Shown here one piece after another: positions 16,198 through 25,158 of a DNA stretch of 64,000 nucleotides. The stretch covers positions 1 through 64,000 of the forward strand of contig CANKLE010000009.1 in the NCBI GenBank assembly GCA_947483075.1. The letters run 5' to 3'. This DNA comes from Flavobacteriaceae bacterium. GTDB lineage: Bacteria > Bacteroidota > Bacteroidia > Flavobacteriales > Flavobacteriaceae. Position 1 is the first letter of the stretch, and each line of letters opens with the position of its first letter. The notes below the pieces were generated by a model. It saw only the letters and a program-made list of their open reading frames with translations. It did not search any database and was not told where the DNA came from. A program made the position numbers and the translations under genes.

Positions 16198-17268
16198 TTG
16201 ACATCAAAATCTTACCCTAATGCCGTGCTAGTTGCTCCCTTAAATTGGGGCTTAGGACATGCCACGCGCTGTATTCCCATTATTCGTGCCTTACAAGAGG
16301 AACGTTTTACGCCGATCATTGCCTCTGATGGTGTAGCCTTAGAATTCTTGCGAAAAGAATTCCCAAATCTACTTTGCTTAGAGCTGCCTTCCTATCAAAT
16401 TGAATACCCAGAAGACAGCTCAAAATTTAAATGGAAAATGGTGCAACAATTACCCAAAATTCTCGAAGCCCTTTTGGCTGAGAAAAAAATCGTGAAATCA
16501 TGGGTAAAACAATACAACTTGTGCGGCATAATTTCTGACAACCGCTTGGGCGTGCGTTCAAAAAAAATAACTTCTGTATTTATAACTCATCAACTCCGAG
16601 TACTTACTGGTTCAACTACTTGGTTTTCCTCTAGTTTACACCAAAAATTCATCGAGAAATTTGATGAAGTTTGGGTGCCCGATTTTGCCGATGAATATAA
16701 TTTATCCGGAAAAATGGGCCACCTTAAGAACACAAAAGAACAAGTAAAATACATTGGCCCCTTGAGTCGATTTACCGAAAAAATCATTCCTCAAAAATAC
16801 GAGCTTATGGTCTTGTTATCCGGCCCCGAACCGCAGCGTGGTCTACTAGAAATTCAACTGCGCGAACAGCTTCAAGATTATAAAGGCAGCTTGCTTTTTG
16901 TGTCTGGAAAAATAGAAACCGAACAGAAAAAATTTACTATTGGTTCACAAACCTACTTCAATTTCATGAGCAGTTCTCAGCTGGAACAATCTATTCAAGA
17001 AAGCGCAAAAATCTTGTGTCGCTCGGGCTACTCTACTGTAATGGATTTGGTGAAACTAGATAAGAAAGCCTTTTTCATTCCCACTCCGGGTCAGTTTGAA
17101 CAAGAATATTTAGCAAAAAGATTGAAAAAAGCAGGGTTTTTCCCTTTTGCCAAGCAAAATCAATTTACGTTAGAGAATTTATTAGAAGTCGACTTATACA
17201 AAACCCCAAAGTGGAAAGATCAGCCGGTAAATTGGAAGAATTTACTCTGCTTGTTTGAGCGTGAATGA
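16198..17268 (+). CDS. MurG/GT28-like glycosyltransferase
   Basis: Up to 356 residues with a GT-B fold. An N-terminal nucleotide-sugar glycosyltransferase loop reads LNWGLGHATRCIPII. The C-terminal half has SAKILCRSGYSTVMDLV and PTPGQFEQEYLAKRL, which resemble the MurG/GT28 acceptor-donor region. The substrate is unknown. No ATG exists at the 5' end: the frame opens at TTG (16198), and a GTG at 16225 giving MLVAPLNWG is equally likely. The 3' end overlaps the convergent histidine kinase gene by 27 bases. Confidence 0.8.
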   Translation: MTSKSYPNAVLVAPLNWGLGHATRCIPIIRALQEERFTPIIASDGVALEFLRKEFPNLLCLELPSYQIEYPEDSSKFKWKMVQQLPKILEALLAEKKIVKSWVKQYNLCGIISDNRLGVRSKKITSVFITHQLRVLTGSTTWFSSSLHQKFIEKFDEVWVPDFADEYNLSGKMGHLKNTKEQVKYIGPLSRFTEKIIPQKYELMVLLSGPEPQRGLLEIQLREQLQDYKGSLLFVSGKIETEQKKFTIGSQTYFNFMSSSQLEQSIQESAKILCRSGYSTVMDLVKLDKKAFFIPTPGQFEQEYLAKRLKKAGFFPFAKQNQFTLENLLEVDLYKTPKWKDQPVNWKNLLCLFERE

Positions 17269-18279
17269 GAATTCGGAGCCCACACCCAGTTCGCTTTCTA
17301 CATATATTTTTTCTTCGTGCGCTTCTATAATGTGTTTCACGATAGACAAGCCTAAACCTGAACCACCTGCATCGCGAGAGCCTGATTTATCTACGCGATA
17401 AAACCGTTCAAACAATCGAGGTAAATGCTGGTTTTCTATGCCTTCGCCATTGTCTTTTATGCGCACAAGAATTTTTTGGGAATTAATGGGCTCGATAGCC
17501 ACTTCTGTGGTGCCTTGTTCTTTTCCGTATTTAATAGAATTTACAACCAAGTTGATCAGCACCTGCTCTACTTTTTCGCGATCAGCTTCTACATAAATAG
17601 GTTTGTTGTATTTCATGTCAAAAAGCAAAATAATGTCTTTCTTTGCCGCTTTCATTTCGACCAAGTCAAACACATCTTGTACTAATTTTACGATGTCAAA
17701 TTTACTGCTGTTCAAGTGTAAATTACCTCCTTCTAACTTGGTAATCATATCTAAATCTTCTACAATCCGTATGAGGCGTTCAACCCCTTTTTCTGCGCGT
17801 TCCAAATATTTAGTCCGTATGGTTTTATCTTTCAATCCGCCATCAATAAGCGTAGAAAGATAACCTTGCACCGTAAACAAAGGCGTTTTCAATTCGTGCG
17901 ATACGTTCCCCAAAAACTCACGGCGGTATTCTTCTCTCACCTTGAGCATTTCAATTTCTAATTTTTTGGTCGTCGCAAATTTGTTGACCTCTTGCGTCAA
18001 GGAATCCATGTCTGTTGTTACCGATTTATTGCTGAATGAGCTTGACTCCAAAATAGTAACATTGTCGTAAATATTCTTTACTCTTCTGTAAATAAATCGC
18101 TCTACTCGGTATTGAATAATAAATAAAGAAATGGCAACCAATACTGCAGAAAACAAAAAATATGTCGCCCAATGAAACGGCAAACAGCTGAAATAAAAAA
18201 ACGCCAATATTGAATTTATAAAAACAATATATAGCGCAGAAACTACAGCAAATTTGTATGTTTTAGTTAACTTAATCAC
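17242..18279 (-). CDS. Sensor histidine kinase, PhoR-like
   Basis: A 345-residue membrane kinase. Two hydrophobic segments in the first ~55 residues are separated by only a few residues, so there is almost no periplasmic sensor. The H box is FLGNVSHELKTPLF around residue 125, the N box VLINLVVNSIKYG, and the G boxes DNGEGI and GGSGLGLSIV. It phosphorylates the regulator encoded immediately upstream, whose gene it overlaps by eight bases. The layout resembles PhoR-type kinases. A phosphate role is plausible but unproven, since no pst/pho genes are nearby. Confidence 0.92.
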   Translation of the reverse strand: MIKLTKTYKFAVVSALYIVFINSILAFFYFSCLPFHWATYFLFSAVLVAISLFIIQYRVERFIYRRVKNIYDNVTILESSSFSNKSVTTDMDSLTQEVNKFATTKKLEIEMLKVREEYRREFLGNVSHELKTPLFTVQGYLSTLIDGGLKDKTIRTKYLERAEKGVERLIRIVEDLDMITKLEGGNLHLNSSKFDIVKLVQDVFDLVEMKAAKKDIILLFDMKYNKPIYVEADREKVEQVLINLVVNSIKYGKEQGTTEVAIEPINSQKILVRIKDNGEGIENQHLPRLFERFYRVDKSGSRDAGGSGLGLSIVKHIIEAHEEKIYVESELGVGSEFSFTLKQAE

Positions 18280-18967
18280 TTATTACTTCAAACTTATAAC
18301 CCACCCCTTTTAAGGTTTTAAAATAGTCCTCGCCAATTTTTTCACGAAGTTTTCGGATATGCACATCTATGGTTCTACCCCCAACAATGACTTCATTGCC
18401 CCAAACTTTTTCTAAAATTTCTTCCCGGTTGAACACTTTTCCTGGCTTAGAAGCCAATAAATAAAATAGCTCAAACTCTTTTCGTGGCAAGACAATTTCC
18501 TTGTCGTGGTGCACTATTTTATATTCTTCTCTATTTATTTCTATAGAACCCACAATTAAGGTTTTGCTGTCTTGGGCTTCAGAATCCTTCAATCGGCGCA
18601 AAAGTGCTTTTACCTTGCTTACTAATAATTTTGGCTTAATGGGTTTGGTAATGTAATCATCGGCCCCCGCTTCAAAACCTGCAACCTGAGAATAATCTTC
18701 GCTGCGTGCCGTTAAAAAAGTGATGATAACCTGTTCTAGTTTTGGAATTTTTCGAATCTGTTCACACGCTTCAACGCCATCCATTTCGGGCATCATGACG
18801 TCGAGAATAATTAGATTAGGCAGCTCTTTTTTGGCCAACTCAACTGCTTCTCTTCCGTTTGATGCCTTTAAAATTTTATAGCCTTCTTGACTCAGATTGT
18901 ATCCAACAATTTCGAGGATATCGGGTTCATCATCAACTAACAGAATTTTAATATCTTTCTTTTTCAT
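18272..18967 (-). CDS. OmpR/PhoB-family response regulator
   Basis: A 231-residue regulator. The receiver domain has the acidic pocket LLVDDEPD and the phospho-acceptor Asp in LIILDVMMPEMDG near residue 56. The winged-helix output domain contains LPRKEFELFYLLASKPGKVF and GGRTIDVHIRKLREKIG. It is the first gene of a two-gene operon with its kinase. A TAatTTTG box lies eight bases before the ATG. Confidence 0.94.
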   Translation of the reverse strand: MKKKDIKILLVDDEPDILEIVGYNLSQEGYKILKASNGREAVELAKKELPNLIILDVMMPEMDGVEACEQIRKIPKLEQVIITFLTARSEDYSQVAGFEAGADDYITKPIKPKLLVSKVKALLRRLKDSEAQDSKTLIVGSIEINREEYKIVHHDKEIVLPRKEFELFYLLASKPGKVFNREEILEKVWGNEVIVGGRTIDVHIRKLREKIGEDYFKTLKGVGYKFEVISD

Positions 18968-18974
18968 GGGATGC

Positions 18975-18982
18975 CAAAATTA
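18975..18982 (-). promoter_or_regulatory. -7 box for the two-component operon
   Basis: The minus strand reads TAATTTTG, ending eight bases before the regulator ATG, so the leader is very short or absent. Confidence 0.45.
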
Positions 18983-19155
18983 CTAATTTGTGAGTGTAAA
19001 TATACATATTATACCCATTTGCAATTGGGATTAACTATAATTTAATCTAGTAACTATTTGGTAACAATCCGTTTGCTTGTGCCCTACAAAATCGATTTAA
19101 ACAAAAAGATTTACTGTATTATATTTTTCATATATTTACACCCAAACTTATTCCC

Positions 19156-19476
19156 ATGAATAAAAAACTCATTTTAATCCTCCTCTTTGTTGTTGTAGCT
19201 GGTTTTTCAGCTGCTGCACAAGAAAACAGACTACAACCGGGTAGCGCTGACGGATTGAGTTTTTATCCCAATCCTGTAAGTAATGGGAAAATTTACTTGA
19301 CTTCTAAAACTTCTTTAGATAAAGAAGTGGTGATTTTTGATGTTTTAGGCAAAAAAGTTTTTCAAAACGTCCTGTCCTCAAAAGAAGTTTCGCTTGCTAA
19401 TCTATTGCCTGGTGTATACATCATCAAATTACGAGAAGGTGATGTTACCTCAACTAGAAAGTTGATTATCAAATAG
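19156..19476 (+). CDS. Minimal T9SS type A sorting-domain protein
   Basis: Only 106 residues. A Sec signal peptide (MNKKLILILLFVVVAGFS, cleavage likely after AAA near residue 21) is followed by about ten linker residues. From SFYPNPVSNGKIYL to RKLIIK the rest is a complete type A C-terminal sorting domain. In known T9SS proteins this domain directs export across the outer membrane and is cleaved off. Here there is essentially no cargo before it. A TATATTTA box lies 18 bases upstream. It may compete for, cap or test the secretion machinery, or be a remnant of a larger gene. Confidence 0.85.
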   Translation: MNKKLILILLFVVVAGFSAAAQENRLQPGSADGLSFYPNPVSNGKIYLTSKTSLDKEVVIFDVLGKKVFQNVLSSKEVSLANLLPGVYIIKLREGDVTSTRKLIIK

Positions 19477-19547
19477 TCTATTTCAAAACACAACAATTTA
19501 TTGGTTTTTTATTAATGCAATTTTCTATCCCATATAGAAATTGTTGT

Positions 19548-19555
19548 TATCTTTG
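19548..19555 (+). promoter_or_regulatory. -7 box for the large T9SS protein gene
   Basis: TATCTTTG lies 29 bases before the ATG at 19584. It is preceded by an inverted pair AACAATTT (about 19490) and AAATTGTT (about 19538), which could be an operator or a weak terminator for the gene before it. Confidence 0.5.
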
Positions 19556-19583
19556 TTGTCTAATTTTTTAAAATTTTATTAAA

Positions 19584-21293
19584 ATGAAAAAACTTTATTT
19601 TCTAGTTTCATTAGTAATCAGCAGCATGTCATTTGCACAGACTTTTTATACTGAAAACATGGGAACGCCTACTGCAACTACTGCTATCAACGTGCATGTA
19701 TTTCAAAATTCTGCTCCAATAGCCTATTCAGGAACAGGCGATGTTCGTGCTACTACTGTTTCAACCGGTTATAACGGTGCGTCGGGTGCGGGAAATGTTT
19801 TCTTAACCGGTACCGCTGGTAAATACTTTCAAATTGACGGCTTAAATACGTCGTCTTTTCCTTCGGCCGATATTCAATTGGCTTTCGGCTATATTACTAA
19901 TAGTCTTACCACGCAATTGGTTTTAGAAAAAAGCACGGATGCTGGCACAACATGGAATCCTATTACCTTTACAAACAATGCTACTACAGGTTGGAATTTA
20001 GTGACCATTGCGGGTGGACAAATTCCCTCATCAACTTCTTTATCACTTCGTTTCACTCAACCTGCAACGGCTCAAATGCGAATTGACGACATAAAATTGA
20101 GCAATGTTTCTGCCTCTTGTACCTTAGCATTGGGAACTGTGAGTGTATTATGTGACTTTTTCACGCTAGGCACAGACACTTACACTGCTACAATTCCGTA
20201 TACTGGCGGTGGTAATGCATCGTATAATATCGTTACTAATATCGGATTAATTGGAGGAGACAATCCTTCATTAGTTGCTACAGGAAATATTATCATAAGT
20301 GCTATAGGTGAAGGTTCTTCTTTAAACCTTAACGTTATTGGTGGTTCATGTAATTTGTCTGCACCAATTAATTCACCCGAATGTAAACCAGTTAACACAT
20401 TACCGTATAGCGAACCATTTACCTATCCGGTTGGAAGCAGCTTAGGTAGTTCTCAAAAATGGTCAAATCAAAATTCAGGTGATGCCATTCTAGTAGCTGC
20501 TGGGAACTTAACTTATCCGAACTTCCCTAATGTGAGCGGAAACTTGATAAGCTTCACTGGCGCAGGTCTCGATTGTTTTTCTCCATTTACAGCAACTACT
20601 ACAGGTACTGTTTATGCCTCTTTTATGATGAATATCACAGATATGGCAAATGTAACAGTTGATTTAACTGAAACTTATTTTGTTGGACTTACGAATGCAA
20701 CGAAATCATACCAAGCCAGAATGTTCTTTAAGAAAAATGGAACCCAATACCAATTAGGGTTTGACACCAACAACACTACGACCAATTACGACGCTGCATT
20801 ACACAATACGGGCGAGGTTGTATTCATTGTGATGGGTTATGATTTTGGAACCAACTTGTTGAGCGCTTGGATCAATCCAAACCTGAGCACCTTTACCGCA
20901 TCAACGCCTGCAAACTTAACGTCAACACCTGCAGTAGCCTTGACCGAATTAGGTGGATTCATCATTCGTCAGGATGGTGATGCTAAAACGCCAAGTATGA
21001 GCCTAGATGAGTTGCGTATTGACACAACAATTCAAGGGTTGTTGGCTGTTAATGCTCCAGCCATCAAAGGATTAAAAGTATACCCAAATCCGGTCAAAAA
21101 CGGCAGACTAGCAATTGAAACTGCAGCAAATAGCTTGAAAACTATTGCGATATTTGATATTGTAGGCAAACAAGTTTTAGGCACTGTAACAAACGAAAAC
21201 AACATCGACGTGAGCAACTTGCATACTGGAATCTATGTAATTAAAATTACAGAAGCAGGCAAAACGGCTACTCAAAAATTGATTGTAGAATAA
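19584..21293 (+). CDS. T9SS type A sorting domain-containing secreted protein
   Basis: A 569-residue secreted protein. It has a signal peptide (MKKLYFLVSLVISSMSFAQ), Ser/Thr/Asn-rich beta-sandwich-like regions, and a C-terminal type A sorting domain from GLKVYPNPVKNGRLAIE to the end. The middle part (residues ~270-470) resembles a lectin/LamG-like jelly roll with conserved LDELRID. No catalytic residues could be recognised. It is expected on the cell surface or in the medium via the type IX system. A strong terminator follows. Confidence 0.87.
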   Translation: MKKLYFLVSLVISSMSFAQTFYTENMGTPTATTAINVHVFQNSAPIAYSGTGDVRATTVSTGYNGASGAGNVFLTGTAGKYFQIDGLNTSSFPSADIQLAFGYITNSLTTQLVLEKSTDAGTTWNPITFTNNATTGWNLVTIAGGQIPSSTSLSLRFTQPATAQMRIDDIKLSNVSASCTLALGTVSVLCDFFTLGTDTYTATIPYTGGGNASYNIVTNIGLIGGDNPSLVATGNIIISAIGEGSSLNLNVIGGSCNLSAPINSPECKPVNTLPYSEPFTYPVGSSLGSSQKWSNQNSGDAILVAAGNLTYPNFPNVSGNLISFTGAGLDCFSPFTATTTGTVYASFMMNITDMANVTVDLTETYFVGLTNATKSYQARMFFKKNGTQYQLGFDTNNTTTNYDAALHNTGEVVFIVMGYDFGTNLLSAWINPNLSTFTASTPANLTSTPAVALTELGGFIIRQDGDAKTPSMSLDELRIDTTIQGLLAVNAPAIKGLKVYPNPVKNGRLAIETAANSLKTIAIFDIVGKQVLGTVTNENNIDVSNLHTGIYVIKITEAGKTATQKLIVE

Positions 21294-21312
21294 TTCTACC
21301 CTCAATAGCATC

Positions 21313-21343
21313 AAAAAAGCTCCACAGTTCGTGGAGCTTTTTT
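21313..21343 (+). terminator. Rho-independent terminator after the T9SS gene
   Basis: A 13-bp stem (AAAAAAGCTCCAC with GTGGAGCTTTTTT) around the loop AGTTC, ending in six Ts. It starts 20 bases after the stop codon. Confidence 0.92.
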
Positions 21344-21364
21344 AGTTTTAGCCCAAGCCTTGTG

Positions 21365-21372
21365 TATATTTG
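21365..21372 (+). promoter_or_regulatory. -7 box for the LuxE-like gene
   Basis: TATATTTG lies 22 bases before the GTG start, directly after the terminator of the previous gene. Confidence 0.55.
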
Positions 21373-21393
21373 TAGCCATTAAAAAATAGTATT

Positions 21394-22374
21394 GTGACTG
21401 CACCGCCTGATATTTTTTCCATACAAAACCAAAAGCAATTTGAGAAAATTGCCCTTAAAACTTTTCGGCACCAATACGATCACAACCCCGTGTACCAGGA
21501 TTGGTGCAAATTCCTAAAAGCCGATAAACAAACCGTTTCAAGAATTGCACACATTCCGTTTTTACCGATATCTTTTTTTAAGTCGCACGCGGTATTGGCT
21601 GGTGAATTGCCTGTTCAAACTACGTTTAGAAGCAGTGGCACAACCGGAATGACTACTAGTCAACACCTTATTACTGATCTATCACTTTACGAAGCGAGCT
21701 ATAGGAATGGGTTTGCCCAGTTTTATGGCAACATCGAAAATTACACGATTTTGGCGGTTTTACCCTCCTATTTAGAACGAGCAGATTCTTCCTTGATTTA
21801 CATGGTTGATGATTTAATTCGAAAATCAAATAAAGCGGGGTCTGGATTTTATTTGCACAACTACAGCGAGCTTTTGCAAACACTGAAGCAGCTCGACAAA
21901 GCGGGAGAAACGGTGCTTTTGATAGGCGTTACTTATGCGTTATTAGACCTCATCGAACAAGAGTCTCTGCGGTTAAACCACACCATAATCATGGAGACGG
22001 GCGGTATGAAAGGCAAACGCAAAGAACTGATACGTGAAGATCTGCACCAACAGCTCTGCAAGGGCTTTGGAGTAAAGTCAATACATTCTGAGTACGGGAT
22101 GACCGAATTGTTGTCGCAAGCCTACTCTTTTGGCGCTGGCAGATTTGAATGTCCTCAATGGATGCAGGTCTACATTCGCGACACCGATGACGCATTGAGC
22201 TATGTGGAGGACGAAAAAACAGGCGGCATCAATGTGATTGATTTGGCCAATTTTCACTCTTGTTCTTTTATTGCTACCCAAGATTTAGGGAAAAAATATG
22301 CCAACGGCAGCTTCGAAGTACTGGGTCGCTTTGACGCCAGCGATAGTAGAGGTTGTAATTTAATGGTCCTTTAA
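21394..22374 (+). CDS. LuxE/acyl-protein synthetase-like acyltransferase
   Basis: A 326-residue protein. FRSSGTTGMTTSQH around residue 75 is the Ser/Thr/Gly-rich nucleotide-binding loop of the adenylate-forming (ANL-like) LuxE family. SEYGMTELLSQAY near residue 230 is the second conserved motif (YGMTE). LuxE enzymes activate fatty acids with ATP. No luxC, luxAB or other partner is present, so bioluminescence is not implied, and a role in acylating a lipid or pigment is inference. The start is GTG. The gene ends 12 bases before the convergent tyrS stop. Confidence 0.8.
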   Translation: MTAPPDIFSIQNQKQFEKIALKTFRHQYDHNPVYQDWCKFLKADKQTVSRIAHIPFLPISFFKSHAVLAGELPVQTTFRSSGTTGMTTSQHLITDLSLYEASYRNGFAQFYGNIENYTILAVLPSYLERADSSLIYMVDDLIRKSNKAGSGFYLHNYSELLQTLKQLDKAGETVLLIGVTYALLDLIEQESLRLNHTIIMETGGMKGKRKELIREDLHQQLCKGFGVKSIHSEYGMTELLSQAYSFGAGRFECPQWMQVYIRDTDDALSYVEDEKTGGINVIDLANFHSCSFIATQDLGKKYANGSFEVLGRFDASDSRGCNLMVL

Positions 22375-22386
22375 CTGTCGATTTAA

Positions 22387-23697
22387 TTACCCTACTACTC
22401 GCAGGATAAAATAATTTTTCTTGCCGCGTTGCAACAACACAAATTGGTTGTTGATTAAATCGGTGGGAGACAACACAAAATTTTCGGTTACTTTTTCTCG
22501 ATTCACTGCGATCGAATTTTCAGTCAAGGCGCGGCGCGCTTCCCCATTTGATTTTAAAAACCCCGTTTTTTCATTCAAAACAGTTACGATATCCAAGCCA
22601 TTTTCTAATTCAGATTTTAAAATTTCAGCTTGTGGAACGCCTTCAAAAACTTCTAAAAAAGTAGTCGTATCCAAGGCTTTCAAATCGTCTGCCGATGCAT
22701 TTCCAAACAAAATACCCGAAGCTTGAATTGCTTTAGTCAAGGCTTCATTGCCATGAACAAACACTGTGATTTCTTCGGCCAATCGCTTTTGTAGAATACG
22801 CAAATGTGGTGCCTCCTGGTGTTCCTTAATCAATTCGTTTATTGTGGATTGATCTAAAAATGTAAATATCTTGATGTATTTCTCGGCATCTACATCGGTG
22901 GTGTTGATCCAAAATTGGTAAAATTTATACACCGAGGTTTTATCGGCGGTAAGCCACACATTTCCGCCTTCTGATTTGCCAAATTTAGAACCATCGGCTT
23001 TGGTAATCAAGGGGCAGGTCATGGCATATGCTTTAGCACCCTCGCCCGTATGATCGGGATTCATTCTGCGCACCAACTCAGTGCCGGTGGTAATGTTACC
23101 CCATTGGTCACTGCCACCCATTTGCAGTAAACAAGCGTAGTGTTTGTGTAAATAATAAAAATCGTAGCCTTGTATCAACTGATACGTAAATTCTGTAAAA
23201 GACATCCCTTCGCCATCTCCCGATAAACGCTTTTTTACCGAATCTTTGGCCATCATGTAATTGACCGTGATGCGCTTTCCTACCTCACGAGCAAAATCGA
23301 TAAAGGAAAACGTTTTCATCCAATCGTAATTATTGACTAAAATTGGCGCAGTGGGTCCTTGTGCATTAAAATCTAAAAACCGGCCAAGCACCGCTTTTAT
23401 GCCATTTACATTGTGTGTTAAGGTGGCTTCGTCCAATAAATTCCGCTCGTCAGATTTGCCAGAAGGATCTCCAATCATTCCGGTGGCACCCCCTACTAAA
23501 GCAATGGGTTTATGGCCAAATTTTTGCAGATGCACCAACAAAATAATGGGCACCAAACTGCCAATGTGCAAAGAATCTGAAGTAGGATCAAAACCAATGT
23601 AGGTAGGTGTCGATTGCTTGAGTAATTGTTCTTCAGTTCCAGGCATCATGTCGTGAACCAAGCCACGCCAATGCAATTCTGCGATTATATTTTCCAT
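22387..23697 (-). CDS. tyrS: Tyrosine--tRNA ligase
   Basis: A 436-residue class I synthetase of bacterial TyrS type. The HIGH-equivalent is DSLHIGSL near residue 42, and the KMSKS-equivalent is SKFGKSEGG near residue 232. YQLIQGYDFYYL and MGGSDQWGNI are Tyr/tRNA-recognition motifs. An S4-like RNA-binding domain follows at the C-terminus (GEARRALTENSIAVN). The TAtcTTTG box 17 bases upstream supports the ATG. Confidence 0.96.
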   Translation of the reverse strand: MENIIAELHWRGLVHDMMPGTEEQLLKQSTPTYIGFDPTSDSLHIGSLVPIILLVHLQKFGHKPIALVGGATGMIGDPSGKSDERNLLDEATLTHNVNGIKAVLGRFLDFNAQGPTAPILVNNYDWMKTFSFIDFAREVGKRITVNYMMAKDSVKKRLSGDGEGMSFTEFTYQLIQGYDFYYLHKHYACLLQMGGSDQWGNITTGTELVRRMNPDHTGEGAKAYAMTCPLITKADGSKFGKSEGGNVWLTADKTSVYKFYQFWINTTDVDAEKYIKIFTFLDQSTINELIKEHQEAPHLRILQKRLAEEITVFVHGNEALTKAIQASGILFGNASADDLKALDTTTFLEVFEGVPQAEILKSELENGLDIVTVLNEKTGFLKSNGEARRALTENSIAVNREKVTENFVLSPTDLINNQFVLLQRGKKNYFILRVVG

Positions 23698-23714
23698 AGT
23701 ACAAGGGATTTGGA

Positions 23715-23722
23715 CAAAGATA
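23715..23722 (-). promoter_or_regulatory. -7 box for tyrS
   Basis: The minus strand reads TATCTTTG, 17 bases before the tyrS ATG. Confidence 0.5.
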
Positions 23723-23775
23723 GTTTTAATTGCATAATTTGAAAATGGAATTCCGGTAAAATAGGGTAAACTAAT

Positions 23776-23783
23776 TATCTTTA
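23776..23783 (+). promoter_or_regulatory. -7 box for the epimerase gene
   Basis: TATCTTTA is a near-consensus box that ends four bases before the ATG at 23788, implying a leaderless mRNA. Confidence 0.45.
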
Positions 23784-23787
23784 CGGC

Positions 23788-24783
23788 ATGAATTTAGTCA
23801 CGGGTGCCACTGGATTAGTCGGAGCTCATTTGCTTCTTCGTTTGCTAGAAAACAAGCAAACCGTTCGGGCAATCTATCGGACAGAGAATGCTATTGCCAA
23901 AACAAAAGTTGTTTTTGAAAATTACCATAAAGCAGAATTATTTAAGCAGATAGATTGGGTGCAAGCCGACATCACAAATCTGCCTAGCTTGGAGTCTGTC
24001 TTTCTAGAAGTTACTCAGGTATACCATTGCGCCGGTTTGATCTCATTTGACCCGGCCGACGAAGAAGCCTTACGCAAAATCAATATTGAAGGTACCGCCA
24101 ATGTGGTGAATCTCTGCCTCACTTCTGCAGTTCAAAAATTGTGTTTTGTGAGTTCAATTGCAACAATTGGAATAGCTCCCGGGAAGCTGATGGCCAATGA
24201 CGAAACCCACGAATGGAATCCTGAACTGCCACACACCGATTATGCCATTTCAAAATATGGCGCCGAAATGGAGATTTGGCGAGGATACCAAGAAGGTTTA
24301 GCCGTAGTTATTGTAAATCCGGGCGTTATTCTTGGTCCTTTCTTTTGGGAATCAGGCAGCGGTCTGTTGTTTGCCAAAGTCGCACAAAAATTTCCGTTTT
24401 ACAGCACTGGGACTACTGGCTTTGTAGGTATACATGATGTGGTAACTGCGATGATTCGCCTCACGGAAAGTTCTATTTCTGGCGAACGGTATATTTTGGT
24501 AGCCGAGAATACATCGTATGAAATTGTACTGAAAGAAATCGCCCGCGCATTCGCTGTTCAAATTCGTTGGATCGCGATTCGCAAATGGATGCTGGCGTTG
24601 GCCTGGCGAATGGATGCGGTGGCAGGAATTGTGTTCGGCAAAAAAAGACTGTTGAGTAAACAATTGGCGCAAACCTTATTGGATAAGTCGGCGTATTCGT
24701 CTGAAAAAATTAGTGTAGCATTGCCTTTTAGCTTTGCACCAATCAATACCGTGATCGAAGAGACAGCATCTTGGTATAGCTAA
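23788..24783 (+). CDS. NAD-dependent epimerase/dehydratase (extended SDR)
   Basis: A 331-residue extended short-chain dehydrogenase. The N-terminal TGATGLVGAHLL is the cofactor-binding glycine motif, and YAISKYGAEME supplies the catalytic Tyr and Lys around residue 152. The C-terminal part resembles the dihydroflavonol reductase-like branch, so the substrate may be an alcohol or ketone rather than a nucleotide sugar. It ends two bases before the convergent DUF4296 stop. Confidence 0.87.
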   Translation: MNLVTGATGLVGAHLLLRLLENKQTVRAIYRTENAIAKTKVVFENYHKAELFKQIDWVQADITNLPSLESVFLEVTQVYHCAGLISFDPADEEALRKINIEGTANVVNLCLTSAVQKLCFVSSIATIGIAPGKLMANDETHEWNPELPHTDYAISKYGAEMEIWRGYQEGLAVVIVNPGVILGPFFWESGSGLLFAKVAQKFPFYSTGTTGFVGIHDVVTAMIRLTESSISGERYILVAENTSYEIVLKEIARAFAVQIRWIAIRKWMLALAWRMDAVAGIVFGKKRLLSKQLAQTLLDKSAYSSEKISVALPFSFAPINTVIEETASWYS

Positions 24784-24785
24784 AA

Positions 24786-25157
24786 CTAATTTGCTTTAGA
24801 TTTTTGATCCCCCGCTTTTAATACCGCCGCTTCGTATTTTTTCTTTTCTACCTCCAATTGTTGATTTATTTTTTCAAACATCTTCTTGTAATGGGGCAAA
24901 TCGGCAGCGTAGTATTGGTTGTTTTGCGCAAATTGCAAACTATCTACCTCGTATTTTTTATAGATGTACACCGAGGTATTAACCGGAAAATCATGCGTAG
25001 TATTGAGGTTGTACGATTTGATCGCATCAATTACCGCGATGTCATACAATATGGCAATCATTTTATCTTCTTCGATAAATTTTTTGGGTTTCTCTGGGCC
25101 AATTGAACAAGCCCACAAACACAGTATTGTACCAATTCCTACTCCTATTTTTTTCAT
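24786..25157 (-). CDS. DUF4296 lipoprotein
   Basis: About 123 residues from MKKIGVGIGTILCLWAC, a lipoprotein signal with its Cys at residue 17. I chose this start because the longer frame would overlap the end of pyrC and place charged residues before the signal. The mature part contains EDKMIAILYDIAVIDAIK, characteristic of DUF4296, a Bacteroidota-specific periplasmic family of unknown function. It is co-directional with pyrC and starts one base after its stop. Confidence 0.85.
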   Translation of the reverse strand: MKKIGVGIGTILCLWACSIGPEKPKKFIEEDKMIAILYDIAVIDAIKSYNLNTTHDFPVNTSVYIYKKYEVDSLQFAQNNQYYAADLPHYKKMFEKINQQLEVEKKKYEAAVLKAGDQKSKAN

Positions 25158-25158
25158 T

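Noticed and set aside
17242..18967. Firm assignment of the two-component pair as PhoR-PhoB
   Set aside because: The domain layout fits, but there is no pst or phoU gene nearby and no visible pho box, so only the PhoR/PhoB-like family label is kept.
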